In this document: positions 1 to 6,803 of the stretch, piece by piece | Layout of the letters: each line of letters begins with the position of its first letter | How positions within the stretch are numbered: position 1 is the stretch's first letter | DNA from: Spiribacter vilamensis | Lineage (GTDB): Bacteria > Pseudomonadota > Gammaproteobacteria > Nitrococcales > Nitrococcaceae | Direction of reading: 5' to 3' | DNA length: 64,000 bases | Assembly (NCBI RefSeq): GCF_004217415.1 | Contig: NZ_SHLI01000001.1 | Location: 1,488,001 to 1,552,000 of the forward strand | Translations under genes and position numbers: made by a program | The notes under the pieces: generated by a model | What the model saw: the letters and a program-made list of their open reading frames with translations, nothing else | Database searches by the model: none | What the model was told of the DNA's origin: nothing

Positions 1-252
1 CGCCCCACCGCGCTGGTGGTCGGCATCCCGCGTCACGCCGATGGCAGTGCCTCGCACAGTACCCGCCTCGCGGAGCGGTTTGCGGGGGAACTGGCGCGAC
101 GCACCGGCTGCAGCGTCCATCGCATCGACGAGCACCTGTCGAGCCACGAGGCGCGGAGCGACCTGCGCCAGCGCGGTCGCCCGGCGAAGGTGATCGATGC
201 CGAGGCGGCGCGTATCATCCTCGAGACTTGGCTAAGCGAGCAGACCCCGTAA
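1..252 (+). CDS. ruvX: Holliday junction resolvase RuvX/YqgF, C-terminal part
   Basis: The reading frame is open from the window edge and ends at TAA 250-252, so only about 83 C-terminal residues are present. The visible part contains the VVGIPRHADGS stretch, matching the family's VVGLP.nmDGs motif, followed by a DEHLSSHEA segment, where the family carries the D-E-R-x-T/S acidic active-site region. RuvX is an RNase H-fold nuclease involved in processing structured nucleic acid, including pre-16S rRNA ends. The stop overlaps the pyrR start (TAATG), as in the Pseudomonas yqgF-pyrR arrangement. The call is firm from motif and neighbour. Confidence 0.9.
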   Translation, partial: RPTALVVGIPRHADGSASHSTRLAERFAGELARRTGCSVHRIDEHLSSHEARSDLRQRGRPAKVIDAEAARIILETWLSEQTP

Positions 253-761
253 TGACAGACCTGCCCGACATCGAACCGCTATTAACCACCCTGACCGAGC
301 GTGTCGCCGCGCTTGCCGAGGCGGAAGGCCCCGCACGATGCACGCTGGTCGGCATCCACCAGGGCGGCGCCTGGCTGGCACAGGCACTCCAGCAACGGCT
401 GGGCTGGCAGGAGGCGCCGGGGACGCTGGATATCGCGTTCTATCGCGACGATCTTGCCCGGGGCGGCCTACCCGGCGCCGTAAGGCCATCGAAGATGCCG
501 CTGGATATCGATGACCGGGTGATAATCCTCGTCGACGATATCCTCTACACCGGCCGGACCATTCGCGCCGCCCTGAACGAGATATTCGATTATGGCCGCC
601 CGGCGGCGGTACGACTCGCGGTGTTGCTCGAGCGTCCGGGCCGCCAGCTGCCGATCGCGGCGGACATTGTCGCAGCGCCCATCGACCTCGCACCGGGCCA
701 GCGCGTCAAGCTGCGCGGTCCCGATCCGCTGCACCTGGTGATCGAGGAGGCAAGCCCATGA
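252..761 (+). CDS. pyrR: PyrR bifunctional pyrimidine operon regulator / uracil phosphoribosyltransferase-like
   Basis: The 169-residue protein has a type I phosphoribosyltransferase fold, with the PRPP-binding loop [10 protein letters not shown] at about residues 94-103. In Bacillus PyrR is an RNA-binding attenuator; in Pseudomonas-like bacteria it is encoded directly before pyrB and acts as a pyr regulator. The ATG at 252 overlaps the ruvX stop. An upstream in-frame extension to 228 lies inside ruvX and was not used. The 3' end overlaps pyrB by ATGA, so translation is probably coupled. Whether this copy has UPRTase activity cannot be judged from sequence alone. Confidence 0.93.
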   Translation: MTDLPDIEPLLTTLTERVAALAEAEGPARCTLVGIHQGGAWLAQALQQRLGWQEAPGTLDIAFYRDDLARGGLPGAVRPSKMPLDIDDRVIILVDDILYTGRTIRAALNEIFDYGRPAAVRLAVLLERPGRQLPIAADIVAAPIDLAPGQRVKLRGPDPLHLVIEEASP

Positions 762-1726
762 GCGTCCAACTCAACGAACGGGGCGAACTGCGCCATTTCC
801 TGACCACCGAGGGGTTGGACCCGCGCCTGCTCACGCGCATCCTCGACACCGCCGAGTCGTTTGCCGGGGTCATCGGCAAATCGGTCAAGACCGTCCCGCT
901 GCTGCGCGGTCGCACGGTGGTCAACCTGTTCTTCGAGTCGAGCACCCGCACCCGGACCACCTTCGAACTCGCCGCCAAGCGCCTCTCCGCCGATGTCCTC
1001 AACATCGCCGTCGACACCACCACCACCAAGGGCGAGAGCCTGCTCGACATGCTGCGCAATCTGCAGGCGATGCAGGCCGACATGTTCGTCATTCGCCATG
1101 ACCAGAGCGGCGCTGCGGAGTATTTCGCACGGCACGTCAACCCGGGCGTCGCCGTGCTCAACGCCGGTGACGGCTGGCATGCCCATCCCACCCAGGCGAT
1201 GCTCGATGCCTACACCATTCGGCAGCACAAGGGTGCGTTCGAGCCGTTGCGGATCGCCATTGTCGGCGACATCCGCCACTCGCGCGTGGCGCGCTCGCAG
1301 ATCCATGCCCTCAATGGCCTCGGCGCCGGCGAGGTCCGGGTGATTGCACCGAACACCCTGCTGCCGGCCGATGTGGATACGCTTGGCACGCATGTCTACA
1401 ACGACCTCGAGGCCGGACTGCGGGACGTGGATGTGGTCATCGCCCTGCGCCTGCAGCATGAACGCATGCAGGGGGCCCTGCTGCCCGGCGAGTCGGAATA
1501 CTTTCGCCACTACGGGCTCACCGAATCGCGTCTGCGCGCCGCCCACCCGGAGGCGATCGTCATGCACCCGGGCCCGATCAACCGCGGTGTAGAGATCGAC
1601 TCCGAGCTCGCCGACGGGCCGCGCTCGGTCATCCTCGACCAGGTCACCAACGGTATCGCGATCCGCATGGCGGTCATGACCATGGTGCTGGGCGTGCAGC
1701 CCGACAATCCGCGGGAGGCCTCATGA
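758..1726 (+). CDS. pyrB: Aspartate carbamoyltransferase catalytic chain
   Basis: The 322-residue protein condenses carbamoyl phosphate with aspartate in pyrimidine synthesis. The carbamoyl-phosphate motif STRTRT is at residues 61-66, HPTQ at about 143-146, and the aspartate-side HPGPINRG motif is near the C-terminus. No regulatory pyrI is present. Instead pyrB overlaps (ATGA) a pyrC' gene, which is the arrangement of the class A dodecameric ATCase of Pseudomonas, where PyrB needs the inactive dihydroorotase-like partner. PyrB is therefore inferred to form a complex with the next gene product. Confidence 0.97.
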   Translation: MSVQLNERGELRHFLTTEGLDPRLLTRILDTAESFAGVIGKSVKTVPLLRGRTVVNLFFESSTRTRTTFELAAKRLSADVLNIAVDTTTTKGESLLDMLRNLQAMQADMFVIRHDQSGAAEYFARHVNPGVAVLNAGDGWHAHPTQAMLDAYTIRQHKGAFEPLRIAIVGDIRHSRVARSQIHALNGLGAGEVRVIAPNTLLPADVDTLGTHVYNDLEAGLRDVDVVIALRLQHERMQGALLPGESEYFRHYGLTESRLRAAHPEAIVMHPGPINRGVEIDSELADGPRSVILDQVTNGIAIRMAVMTMVLGVQPDNPREAS

Positions 1727-3006
1727 GCCGCATCCTGATACGCAACGGCCGGTTGATCGACCCCGAGAGCGGGCTCGACGAAGTCGGCGATGTCGCCGTC
1801 GCGGATGGCCGCATCGTCCAGCTTGGTGGCCCCATCGACGACTTCACCCCGGACGAGTCCGTGGACGCCACGGATCGCTGGGTCATACCGGGACTGATCG
1901 ACCTGAGCGCACGGCTGCGCGAGCCGGGTGGTACCCGCAAGGCCGATATTGTCAGCGAGACCCGTGCCGCGGCCGCCGCGGGCATCACGACGCTGGTCAT
2001 GCCGCCGGATACGCATCCGGTCATGGACAGCCCGTCGGTGGTCGAACAGGTAGTCCGCCGGGCCGATCACGCCGCCAGTGCCCGGGTCGTGCCCCTCGGG
2101 GCGTTGACGCTGGGGCTGGCCGGCGAGCAGCTCTCCGGCATGGCCGGGCTGGCCGCGGCCGGCTGCCCGGCGGTCGCCGATGGCGGTCATCCGATCCGGG
2201 ATTCGCTGGTATTGCAGCGGGCCCTCGACTACGCCTGCACGTTCGCGCTACCGGTCCTGTTGACCCCGGTGGATACGGACCTGGCAACCGGTTGCCTGAA
2301 TGAAGGCCCGACGGCAACACGGCTCGGTCTGCCGGGCGTCCCGGCGGCGGCGGAGACCGCCGGCCTCGGGCGTCAACTGGCGGTGGCAGGGGGCACCCGC
2401 GCCCGGGTGCATTTCGGTCGCCTCTCAAGCGCGGAAGGGGTGCGCCTGCTGACCGGCGAGCTCGGCGAGAACCGGCACCTCACCGCCGATGTCGCCATCC
2501 ATCAGCTTTTCCTGACCGATCAGGACGCCATGGAATACGACGCCCGCTTCCATCTCGACCCGCCGCTGCGTGACATCGTCGATCGTCAGGCGCTGCGGCA
2601 GGCCGTTGCCGATCGGGTCATCCGCATCATCTGCTCCGACCACCAGCCGCATGACCAGGATGCCAAGGATGGGCCCTTCGCGAGCACCGCGCCCGGTGCC
2701 AGCGGACTCGACACGCTGCTGCCACTGGTACTGCGACTGGTCGAGGACGGGATCCTGACCCTGCCGCGCGCGCTGGCCACGGTCACCGTCGAGCCGGCTC
2801 GCCTGCTGGGACTCGAGGTCGGGCGCATGGCGGTCGGCGGCGCCGCGGACCTTACCGTGGTCGACCCCGTCGCCCCCTGGTTCTGCACCCGGGAGACACT
2901 GCGCAGCCGCGGCCACAACTCGCCCTTCCTGGGCTGGGAATTCAGCGCGCGTGCCACTCACACACTGGTCGCCGGCCGACTGGTGCACCGACCCGACGAG
3001 GCATGA
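1723..3006 (+). CDS. pyrC': Dihydroorotase-like PyrC', probably non-catalytic ATCase partner
   Basis: The 427-residue protein has the amidohydrolase fold of dihydroorotase. The canonical metal-binding D-x-H-x-H-x-R segment instead reads [10 protein letters not shown] at about residues 60-69, so both His ligands are replaced, by Ser62 and Arg64. A later ICSDHQPHD segment keeps the Asp-His of the family. Loss of the His pair is the hallmark of Pseudomonas PyrC', which is inactive as a dihydroorotase but needed for assembly of PyrB. A catalytic PyrC is expected elsewhere in the genome. The gene overlaps pyrB upstream and the next gene downstream by 4 bp each. Confidence 0.93.
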   Translation: MSRILIRNGRLIDPESGLDEVGDVAVADGRIVQLGGPIDDFTPDESVDATDRWVIPGLIDLSARLREPGGTRKADIVSETRAAAAAGITTLVMPPDTHPVMDSPSVVEQVVRRADHAASARVVPLGALTLGLAGEQLSGMAGLAAAGCPAVADGGHPIRDSLVLQRALDYACTFALPVLLTPVDTDLATGCLNEGPTATRLGLPGVPAAAETAGLGRQLAVAGGTRARVHFGRLSSAEGVRLLTGELGENRHLTADVAIHQLFLTDQDAMEYDARFHLDPPLRDIVDRQALRQAVADRVIRIICSDHQPHDQDAKDGPFASTAPGASGLDTLLPLVLRLVEDGILTLPRALATVTVEPARLLGLEVGRMAVGGAADLTVVDPVAPWFCTRETLRSRGHNSPFLGWEFSARATHTLVAGRLVHRPDEA

Positions 3007-3695
3007 CGCCGGCACGGCTGATCGACGCGACACCGGTCACCGACGACTGGTGGCTCATCCGCATCGAGTGGACGGCCGAATCGCCGGCGCCGGGTCAGTG
3101 GCTGTGGCTGGACCTGAATGGCCAGCGCTGCTGCCTGCCGGTCCGCGATGCCGATACCGGCGAGGGCTGGCTGGCGGGGATCCTCCCCGGCGCCCAACTG
3201 CCAGCGGGGATACGGCCGGGCACGCCGGTCGCCGTGTCATCCCTGCAGGGTCGGCCGATCCAGACCAATGCCAATGACCGGTTACTGATCCTGGGCGAGG
3301 ATCTCGGTGTCGGTCCGGCCATTGCACTGGCAGAACGCCATCCCGATCAAACGCGACTGGTACTGCTCGGCGGGGAGCATGGCCTCCCCGGTCGTTTGGT
3401 CCCGTCCCGGTTTTTCATCCCGGCGCTGGCCGATGTCGCTATTGCCGGTCTCGCGTCACTCGAGCAGGCTGGCGTACCGGCCCGGGTGGCCCTTAATGAC
3501 GACCGCCCCGGCGTCCACGAGGGCGGCGTGCTCAATCTGCTGGGGCGCTACCTGAGCGACACCCCCGAGGAGACCCGGCAGACGCTGCGGCTCATCGCCT
3601 TCGGGCCGTGGCACAGCCTGCATCCGTTTCGGAACGGCGTTGCGGCGACCGTTAACAGCGTCGAATGGGTGGAGTTACCGGCAAAGCCGGCATAG
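3003..3695 (+). CDS. Ferredoxin-reductase-like (PyrK-like) protein of the pyr operon
   Basis: The 230-residue protein starts ATGA-coupled to pyrC'. It shows an N-terminal beta-barrel-like part (SPAPGQWLWLDLNGQ, residues about 22-36) and a nucleotide-binding-like LLILGEDLGVGPAIALAE segment, the order found in PyrK and other ferredoxin-NADP reductase relatives. The cysteines that hold the PyrK 2Fe-2S cluster are absent from the C-terminus, and no clear RxYS flavin motif is visible, so redox activity is doubtful. The position suggests a role in pyrimidine synthesis, but this is inference. A palindromic repeat starts 9 bp after the stop. Confidence 0.6.
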   Translation: MTPARLIDATPVTDDWWLIRIEWTAESPAPGQWLWLDLNGQRCCLPVRDADTGEGWLAGILPGAQLPAGIRPGTPVAVSSLQGRPIQTNANDRLLILGEDLGVGPAIALAERHPDQTRLVLLGGEHGLPGRLVPSRFFIPALADVAIAGLASLEQAGVPARVALNDDRPGVHEGGVLNLLGRYLSDTPEETRQTLRLIAFGPWHSLHPFRNGVAATVNSVEWVELPAKPA

Positions 3696-3703
3696 CGCGG
3701 AGT

Positions 3704-3807
3704 TTTTCGGTGTCTTTTCCCGGGCTCATGAGAGACGCGGGGCGTTTCAGGCGGTGGATATCATTCTTAACGGCGTCTCAAAATCGCCCGGGAAAAGACA
3801 CCGAAAA
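3704..3807 (+). repeat. Palindromic repeat, copy 1 (conserved core, private arms)
   Basis: The arms at 3704-3725 and 3786-3807 are perfect 22-bp inverted repeats. They enclose a 60-nt core (3726-3785) that has its own inner stem, gagacgc (3732-3738) with gcgtctc (3773-3779), and the sequence GCGGTGGATATCATT. The core differs from copy 2 (5103-5208, opposite orientation) at only 3 of 60 positions, while the outer arms are quite different in sequence. The element lies just after the pyr operon, and no T-tract follows it, so it is not a classical terminator. Confidence 0.85.
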
Positions 3808-3828
3808 CCCTTTGGCCTGGGACCTTGC

Positions 3829-4044
3829 TCATACAGCTACTTCCGTAATCTCGGAATCTGGCCCATATGTCGCGTCGTCTTCGACGGTCTCCAAGTACAG
3901 TTCGACGGACTCCCTGATATTTTTTAGAGCCTCATCTTTGTTTTCGCCTTCGCTAATGCATCCTGTCAGGCTGGGCACGTAAGCGGTGTACCCACCTTCC
4001 TCACTGGGCTCGGGAACAACTGCTAATTTCATATCAAACTCCAT
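3829..4044 (-). CDS. HicB-family antitoxin-like protein, without HicA
   Basis: The 71-residue protein has the HicB/UPF0150 pattern: a beta strand (KLAVVPEP), then GGYTAYVPSLTGC and EALKNIRESVELYLE. HicB proteins normally neutralise the HicA mRNA interferase. No hicA-like frame is found on either side: upstream is an attC-like site and a ParE remnant, downstream is repeat copy 1. An alternative start is the Met at 4032, which would remove four residues. It is therefore an orphan antitoxin, possibly a single-gene cassette whose own attC has been lost. The call rests on motif shape only. Confidence 0.75.
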   Translation of the reverse strand: MEFDMKLAVVPEPSEEGGYTAYVPSLTGCISEGENKDEALKNIRESVELYLETVEDDATYGPDSEITEVAV

Positions 4045-4063
4045 AATTCTCTAGTCTCAAAGA

Positions 4064-4141
4064 CTCTAACGCCCGACTCACGCGCCGGTCTGGATCCGCT
4101 AAGCAGCGGAAACTCGGTCGCTGTGCAGCCGATTGTTAAAG
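4064..4141 (-). other. attC-like integron recombination site
   Basis: Read on the minus strand, the 78-bp site opens with CTTTAAC (plus 4141-4135), fitting the R'' box RYYYAAC. It closes with GTTAGAG (plus 4070-4064), fitting GTTRRRY except for the last base. Between them lie imperfect complementary L-box regions and a central TCCGCTgcttAGCGGA hairpin, as in the variable loop of attC. The stop codon of the ParE remnant falls inside the R'' box, which is common for cassette genes. Folding and a covariance-model search were not run. Confidence 0.65.
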
Positions 4142-4300
4142 CCTGCCTAGCCAGTACTGCGGACGCCGCCGGTCATGGGCAATGGCCAGAATCTCAAATT
4201 CCTCTATAAGGGCACCACCTAATCCCGGAACTTTTGATTCGTAATAACCAACTGACTCCAGGAACTCGACTTCCGCCGCCGGGTGGAAAGAATAATTCAT
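4136..4300 (-). pseudogene. ParE/RelE-family toxin with internal in-frame deletion
   Basis: The 54-residue frame starts ATGA-coupled to the antitoxin upstream. Its N-terminus (MNYSFHPAAEVEFLESVGYY, residues 1-20) and its C-terminus (ILAIAHDRRRPQYW, residues 37-50) are both typical of ParE toxins. In the family these two parts are separated by roughly 40 residues carrying the central beta strands and basic catalytic or binding residues. Here they are joined directly after EEFE, so the middle is missing without loss of frame. The product is unlikely to be toxic. The stop lies in the adjacent attC-like site. Confidence 0.75.
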
Positions 4301-4521
4301 TTGATCAGTGCTTTAGCCTTCCTCATAACATCTTCACCAGACACAGCCTGAACTGTTCCGTTGTCGATCTCTTCGCCTCTGCGTTGAGCCTCCAGCAACC
4401 AATCGGATTTGAGCTCGTCGTCTGACGGAGACTCCAGACTCAACACCAGTCGCTGGATCAATTGGGCCCGTTCCTTTTTAGGAAGGTGGAGCGCCTCATC
4501 TTCGATTTTCTGGAGATTCAT
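4297..4521 (-). CDS. Addiction-module antitoxin (TIGR02574-like)
   Basis: The 74-residue protein matches the small antitoxin family whose members read like IEDEALHLPKKERAQLIQRL at the N-terminus, followed by LSLESPSDDELKSDW and an EEIDNG segment. These proteins pair with ParE-type toxins. It overlaps the shortened parE downstream by ATGA, confirming operon order antitoxin then toxin. With its partner apparently disabled, the antitoxin may persist as an anti-addiction gene or simply be decaying. Together with parE and the attC-like sites at 4064-4141 and about 4675-4734 it would make one cassette of about 0.6 kb. Confidence 0.8.
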   Translation of the reverse strand: MNLQKIEDEALHLPKKERAQLIQRLVLSLESPSDDELKSDWLLEAQRRGEEIDNGTVQAVSGEDVMRKAKALIK

Positions 4522-4674
4522 GGGAAACCTCTCGTAAACGTATTATTGAATTTTGACACAGATGGGTACTAGGGGTACCGAATATGCGGTATGAGCGGCC
4601 ACATCGCCTGCTCAGAACATCTCCAATTCAGCTGAGTAGAAACGTTTCCTCAAGCGATTTCCACCAGCATGTAC

Positions 4675-4734
4675 GGCTAACTGGCCGCTTATGCAGATGT
4701 TGAAGTAAAAGCGCCGCATAAACCGGTGCTCCAG
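4675..4734 (-). other. Possible degenerate attC-like site
   Basis: On the minus strand this 60-bp stretch ends in GTTAGCC and contains complementary blocks CCGGTTTATGC and GCATAAGCGGCCA around a short loop, the shape of an attC site. The expected R'' box at the other end reads CTGGAGC and does not fit RYYYAAC. It lies upstream of the antitoxin, exactly where the preceding cassette's attC would sit. It is called only as a candidate. Confidence 0.35.
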
Positions 4735-4774
4735 CCATTTAAGATTGGCGGTACATCAATGCTCTCTCGCTACA

Positions 4775-4885
4775 TCATGTGCCTATCACGACGAGCCGCT
4801 CATCTTGAATCTCGCAGATCACCCGATAGGCGCCCACCCGGTAGCGCCATAGACCGGTGAGCGAGCCACGCAAGGGAGCGCGCAT
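4775..4885 (-). pseudogene. RelE-family toxin fragment
   Basis: A 36-residue frame contains [20 protein letters not shown] followed by [10 protein letters not shown], the diagnostic central part of RelE toxins (PL.G.l.[14 protein letters not shown].i.d..lvv). The N-terminal 45 or so residues are missing, and the C-terminal IGHRREVY ending is replaced by IGT and a stop. It follows a truncated RelB-like antitoxin, so the pair is a decayed relBE-type module. No function is expected. Confidence 0.7.
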
Positions 4886-4887
4886 AC

Positions 4888-5007
4888 TCAACTGTCCACG
4901 CCACGCCAGAACTCCGCCGCACTCACGACCTCCTCGTCACCGCGACGCACCCGTTCAAGTGTTTGTTCGGCCAAGTAGATATCCTCGGTGTGTCCGGTGA
5001 CATACAT
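4888..5007 (-). pseudogene. RelB/RHH-type antitoxin fragment
   Basis: A 39-residue frame contains [20 protein letters not shown] and ends EFWRGVDS, matching the C-terminal toxin-binding half of ribbon-helix-helix RelB-like (DUF6290-type) antitoxins. The DNA-binding N-terminal half is absent: upstream sequence does not continue the family pattern. It lies directly before the RelE fragment (2 bp between the antitoxin stop and the Met of the fragment), in the normal antitoxin-toxin order. Both genes of the pair are broken. Confidence 0.6.
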
Positions 5008-5102
5008 GTATAGCGTATGTAGTGGGTCGTTGGAAAACTTAGGAGGGATGCCTCACAAGGCCAGTCGTAGACCCCACGCTCACCACCCGTGACCTTCCAC
5101 GT

Positions 5103-5208
5103 CTTTCCGGGGTGTTTCACCGGGCGATTTTGAGACGCCGTGAAGAATGATATCCACCGCCCGAAACGCTCCGCGTCTCTCATGAGCCCGGTGGAACACC
5201 CCGGAAAG
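5103..5208 (-). repeat. Palindromic repeat, copy 2 (inverted relative to copy 1)
   Basis: The arms at 5103-5125 and 5186-5208 are 23-bp inverted repeats with a single G-T type mismatch. The 60-nt core between them (5126-5185) read on the minus strand matches copy 1 at 57 of 60 positions. The arms share little with those of copy 1 beyond the innermost CGGGC, yet still pair with each other. The element lies 58 bp upstream of yggS and closes the toxin-antitoxin patch. Confidence 0.85.
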
Positions 5209-5266
5209 CCCCCGGACCACGAACCGGTATTCGACGCCATGACACCTCCCGCCGTATTATTTCGCC

Positions 5267-5977
5267 ATGACAACGACCGATGAAAACGACATCGCTACAC
5301 GCCTGGCTGCCGTGCGCCAGCGGATCCGCGACGCGGAGCTGACCTACGGCCGCGAGCCGGGCAGTGTGGCGCTGCTTGCGGTGAGCAAACGCCAGCCCGT
5401 CTCGGCGCTGCGAACGGCGCTCGCCGAGGGGCAGCACGCCTTTGGCGAGAACTACCTCCAGGAGGGCGCGGACAAGCGCGAGGCCCTCGCTGCCGAGGCC
5501 ATCGAGTGGCATTTCGTGGGCGCCATTCAGTCCAACAAGACCCGGGCGGTGGCCGAGGGATTCGACTGGGTGCATACGGTCGATCGGCTCAAGATCGCGC
5601 GACGGCTGTCGGAACAGCGCCCCGAGGGTCTGCCACCGCTGCAGTGCTGTCTGCAGGTCAACGTCAGCGGCGAGGCGAGCAAATCCGGCGCCGAGCCGGC
5701 GGCGGTGCGGGAACTGGCGCATGCCATTGCCGCCCTCCCCAACATCCGCCTGCGCGGCCTGATGACGCTGCCCGAGGCGGTCAGCGAGTTTGACGCCCAG
5801 CGCGCCGCGTTCCGCCGGCTGCGCGAGCAGCAGGCCGAGCTCATCGACGACGGACTGGCACTCGATACCCTGTCCATGGGCATGTCCAACGATCTGGAAG
5901 CGGCGGTGGCCGAGGGGGCGACAATGGTTCGCCTCGGTACCGCCGTTTTCGGACCCCGACCGGAGAAACAGCCTTGA
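5267..5977 (+). CDS. yggS: PLP homeostasis protein, YggS/PROSC family
   Basis: The 236-residue protein has a single alanine-racemase-like TIM barrel that binds pyridoxal phosphate. The PLP lysine lies in LLAVSKRQPV at about residues 36-45, and HFVGAIQSNKTR and LSMGMSNDLEAAV are family signatures. YggS proteins buffer PLP and influence amino-acid pools rather than catalyse a known reaction. The ATG at 5267 was chosen because it precedes the first conserved residues and follows the repeat. The gene overlaps proC (TTGA), and yggS-proC-yggT is a widespread operon. Confidence 0.95.
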   Translation: MTTTDENDIATRLAAVRQRIRDAELTYGREPGSVALLAVSKRQPVSALRTALAEGQHAFGENYLQEGADKREALAAEAIEWHFVGAIQSNKTRAVAEGFDWVHTVDRLKIARRLSEQRPEGLPPLQCCLQVNVSGEASKSGAEPAAVRELAHAIAALPNIRLRGLMTLPEAVSEFDAQRAAFRRLREQQAELIDDGLALDTLSMGMSNDLEAAVAEGATMVRLGTAVFGPRPEKQP

Positions 5978-6801
5978 GTGAGAAAACCATCGCCTTCATC
6001 GGTGGCGGCAACATGGCCCGCAGCCTGATCGGCGGGCTGATCGCCGATCGCCACCCGGCCACCCGACTGCGCATCGCAGAGCCGGACGCCGAGCGTCGCA
6101 AGGCCCTGATCGACGATTTCGACGTCCAGGCCTTCCAGGAAAACGCCACGGCAATACGCGGTGCCGACGTGATCATGCTGGCCGTCAAGCCGGCACGGAT
6201 CGCCGACGTGGCCCGCGAGCTCGCACCCCATATCCGTGATCAGAAAAGCCTCGTGATCTCGGTGGCGGCCGGGGTTCGCTCCGCCGACATCAATCGCTGG
6301 CTGGGTGGCGAGAGCCCGGTGGTGCGAGCCATGCCCAATACACCGGCACTCGTGCAGACCGGCGCGACGGCCCTGTTCGCCAACGAGCAGGTCAGCGAGG
6401 AGCAGCGCAACCTCGCCGAGAGCATTCTCCGCGCCGTGGGCATGGTCGTATGGCTGACCGATGAGCAGGACATGAATACCGTTACCGCCATCTCCGGCAG
6501 CGGGCCCGCGTATTTCTTCCTCACCATGGAGGCCATGCAGGCCGCCGGCGAATCGATGGGACTGGACGCGAGGACCGCGCATCTGCTCACGCTCGAGACC
6601 GCCCTGGGGGCGGCGCGTATGGCGCTGGAAAGCCCCGAGGACGTCGATAAACTCAAGCGTCGGGTAACCTCGCCGGGAGGGACCACCGCCGCCGCCATCG
6701 GCGAACTGGAAGACGGCGACCTGGCCGGGCTCTACCGACGGGCCCTGCGGGCCGCCGCCCACCGCGCCGAGGAGCTGGGCAACGAACTGGGGGATCAGTA
6801 G
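5974..6801 (+). CDS. proC: Pyrroline-5-carboxylate reductase
   Basis: The 275-residue enzyme performs the last step of proline synthesis using NAD(P)H. The Rossmann motif FIGGGNMARSLIGGL is at the N-terminus, and the C-terminal dimerisation domain holds ISGSGPAYFF and the VTSPGGTTAAAI signature. The start is TTG at 5974, overlapping the yggS stop; no ATG fits the conserved N-terminus. Its GTG-starting neighbour yggT follows after 2 bp. Proline is also an osmoprotectant, which would fit a salt-living host, but that is inference. Confidence 0.96.
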   Translation: MSEKTIAFIGGGNMARSLIGGLIADRHPATRLRIAEPDAERRKALIDDFDVQAFQENATAIRGADVIMLAVKPARIADVARELAPHIRDQKSLVISVAAGVRSADINRWLGGESPVVRAMPNTPALVQTGATALFANEQVSEEQRNLAESILRAVGMVVWLTDEQDMNTVTAISGSGPAYFFLTMEAMQAAGESMGLDARTAHLLTLETALGAARMALESPEDVDKLKRRVTSPGGTTAAAIGELEDGDLAGLYRRALRAAAHRAEELGNELGDQ

Positions 6802-6803
6802 TC

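Larger units (their letters stand above)
3704..5208. mobile_element. Toxin-antitoxin cassette patch bracketed by inverted repeats
   Basis: This 1.5-kb stretch between the pyr operon and yggS is visibly AT-richer than its surroundings and holds only small toxin-antitoxin genes or fragments, all on the minus strand. It contains one convincing and one degenerate attC-like site, and copies 1 and 2 of the palindromic repeat lie at its two ends in opposite orientation. No integrase, attI or transposase is present. The best reading is a relic of mobile integron cassettes lacking an integrase. The role of the bracketing repeats is unknown. Confidence 0.45.

Noticed and set aside
3704-3807. Repeat copy 1 as an ordinary rho-independent terminator of the pyr operon
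   Set aside because: The stem has a 60-nt interior and no U-tract follows, and the same core recurs elsewhere. A terminating side effect remains possible.
3640-3982. Two open frames on the plus strand across repeat copy 1, and a similar minus frame across copy 2 (GLMRDA...RWISF)
   Set aside because: The three differences between the cores all change the encoded residues, and copies 3 and 4 have a stop in the equivalent frame, so the repeat is not coding.
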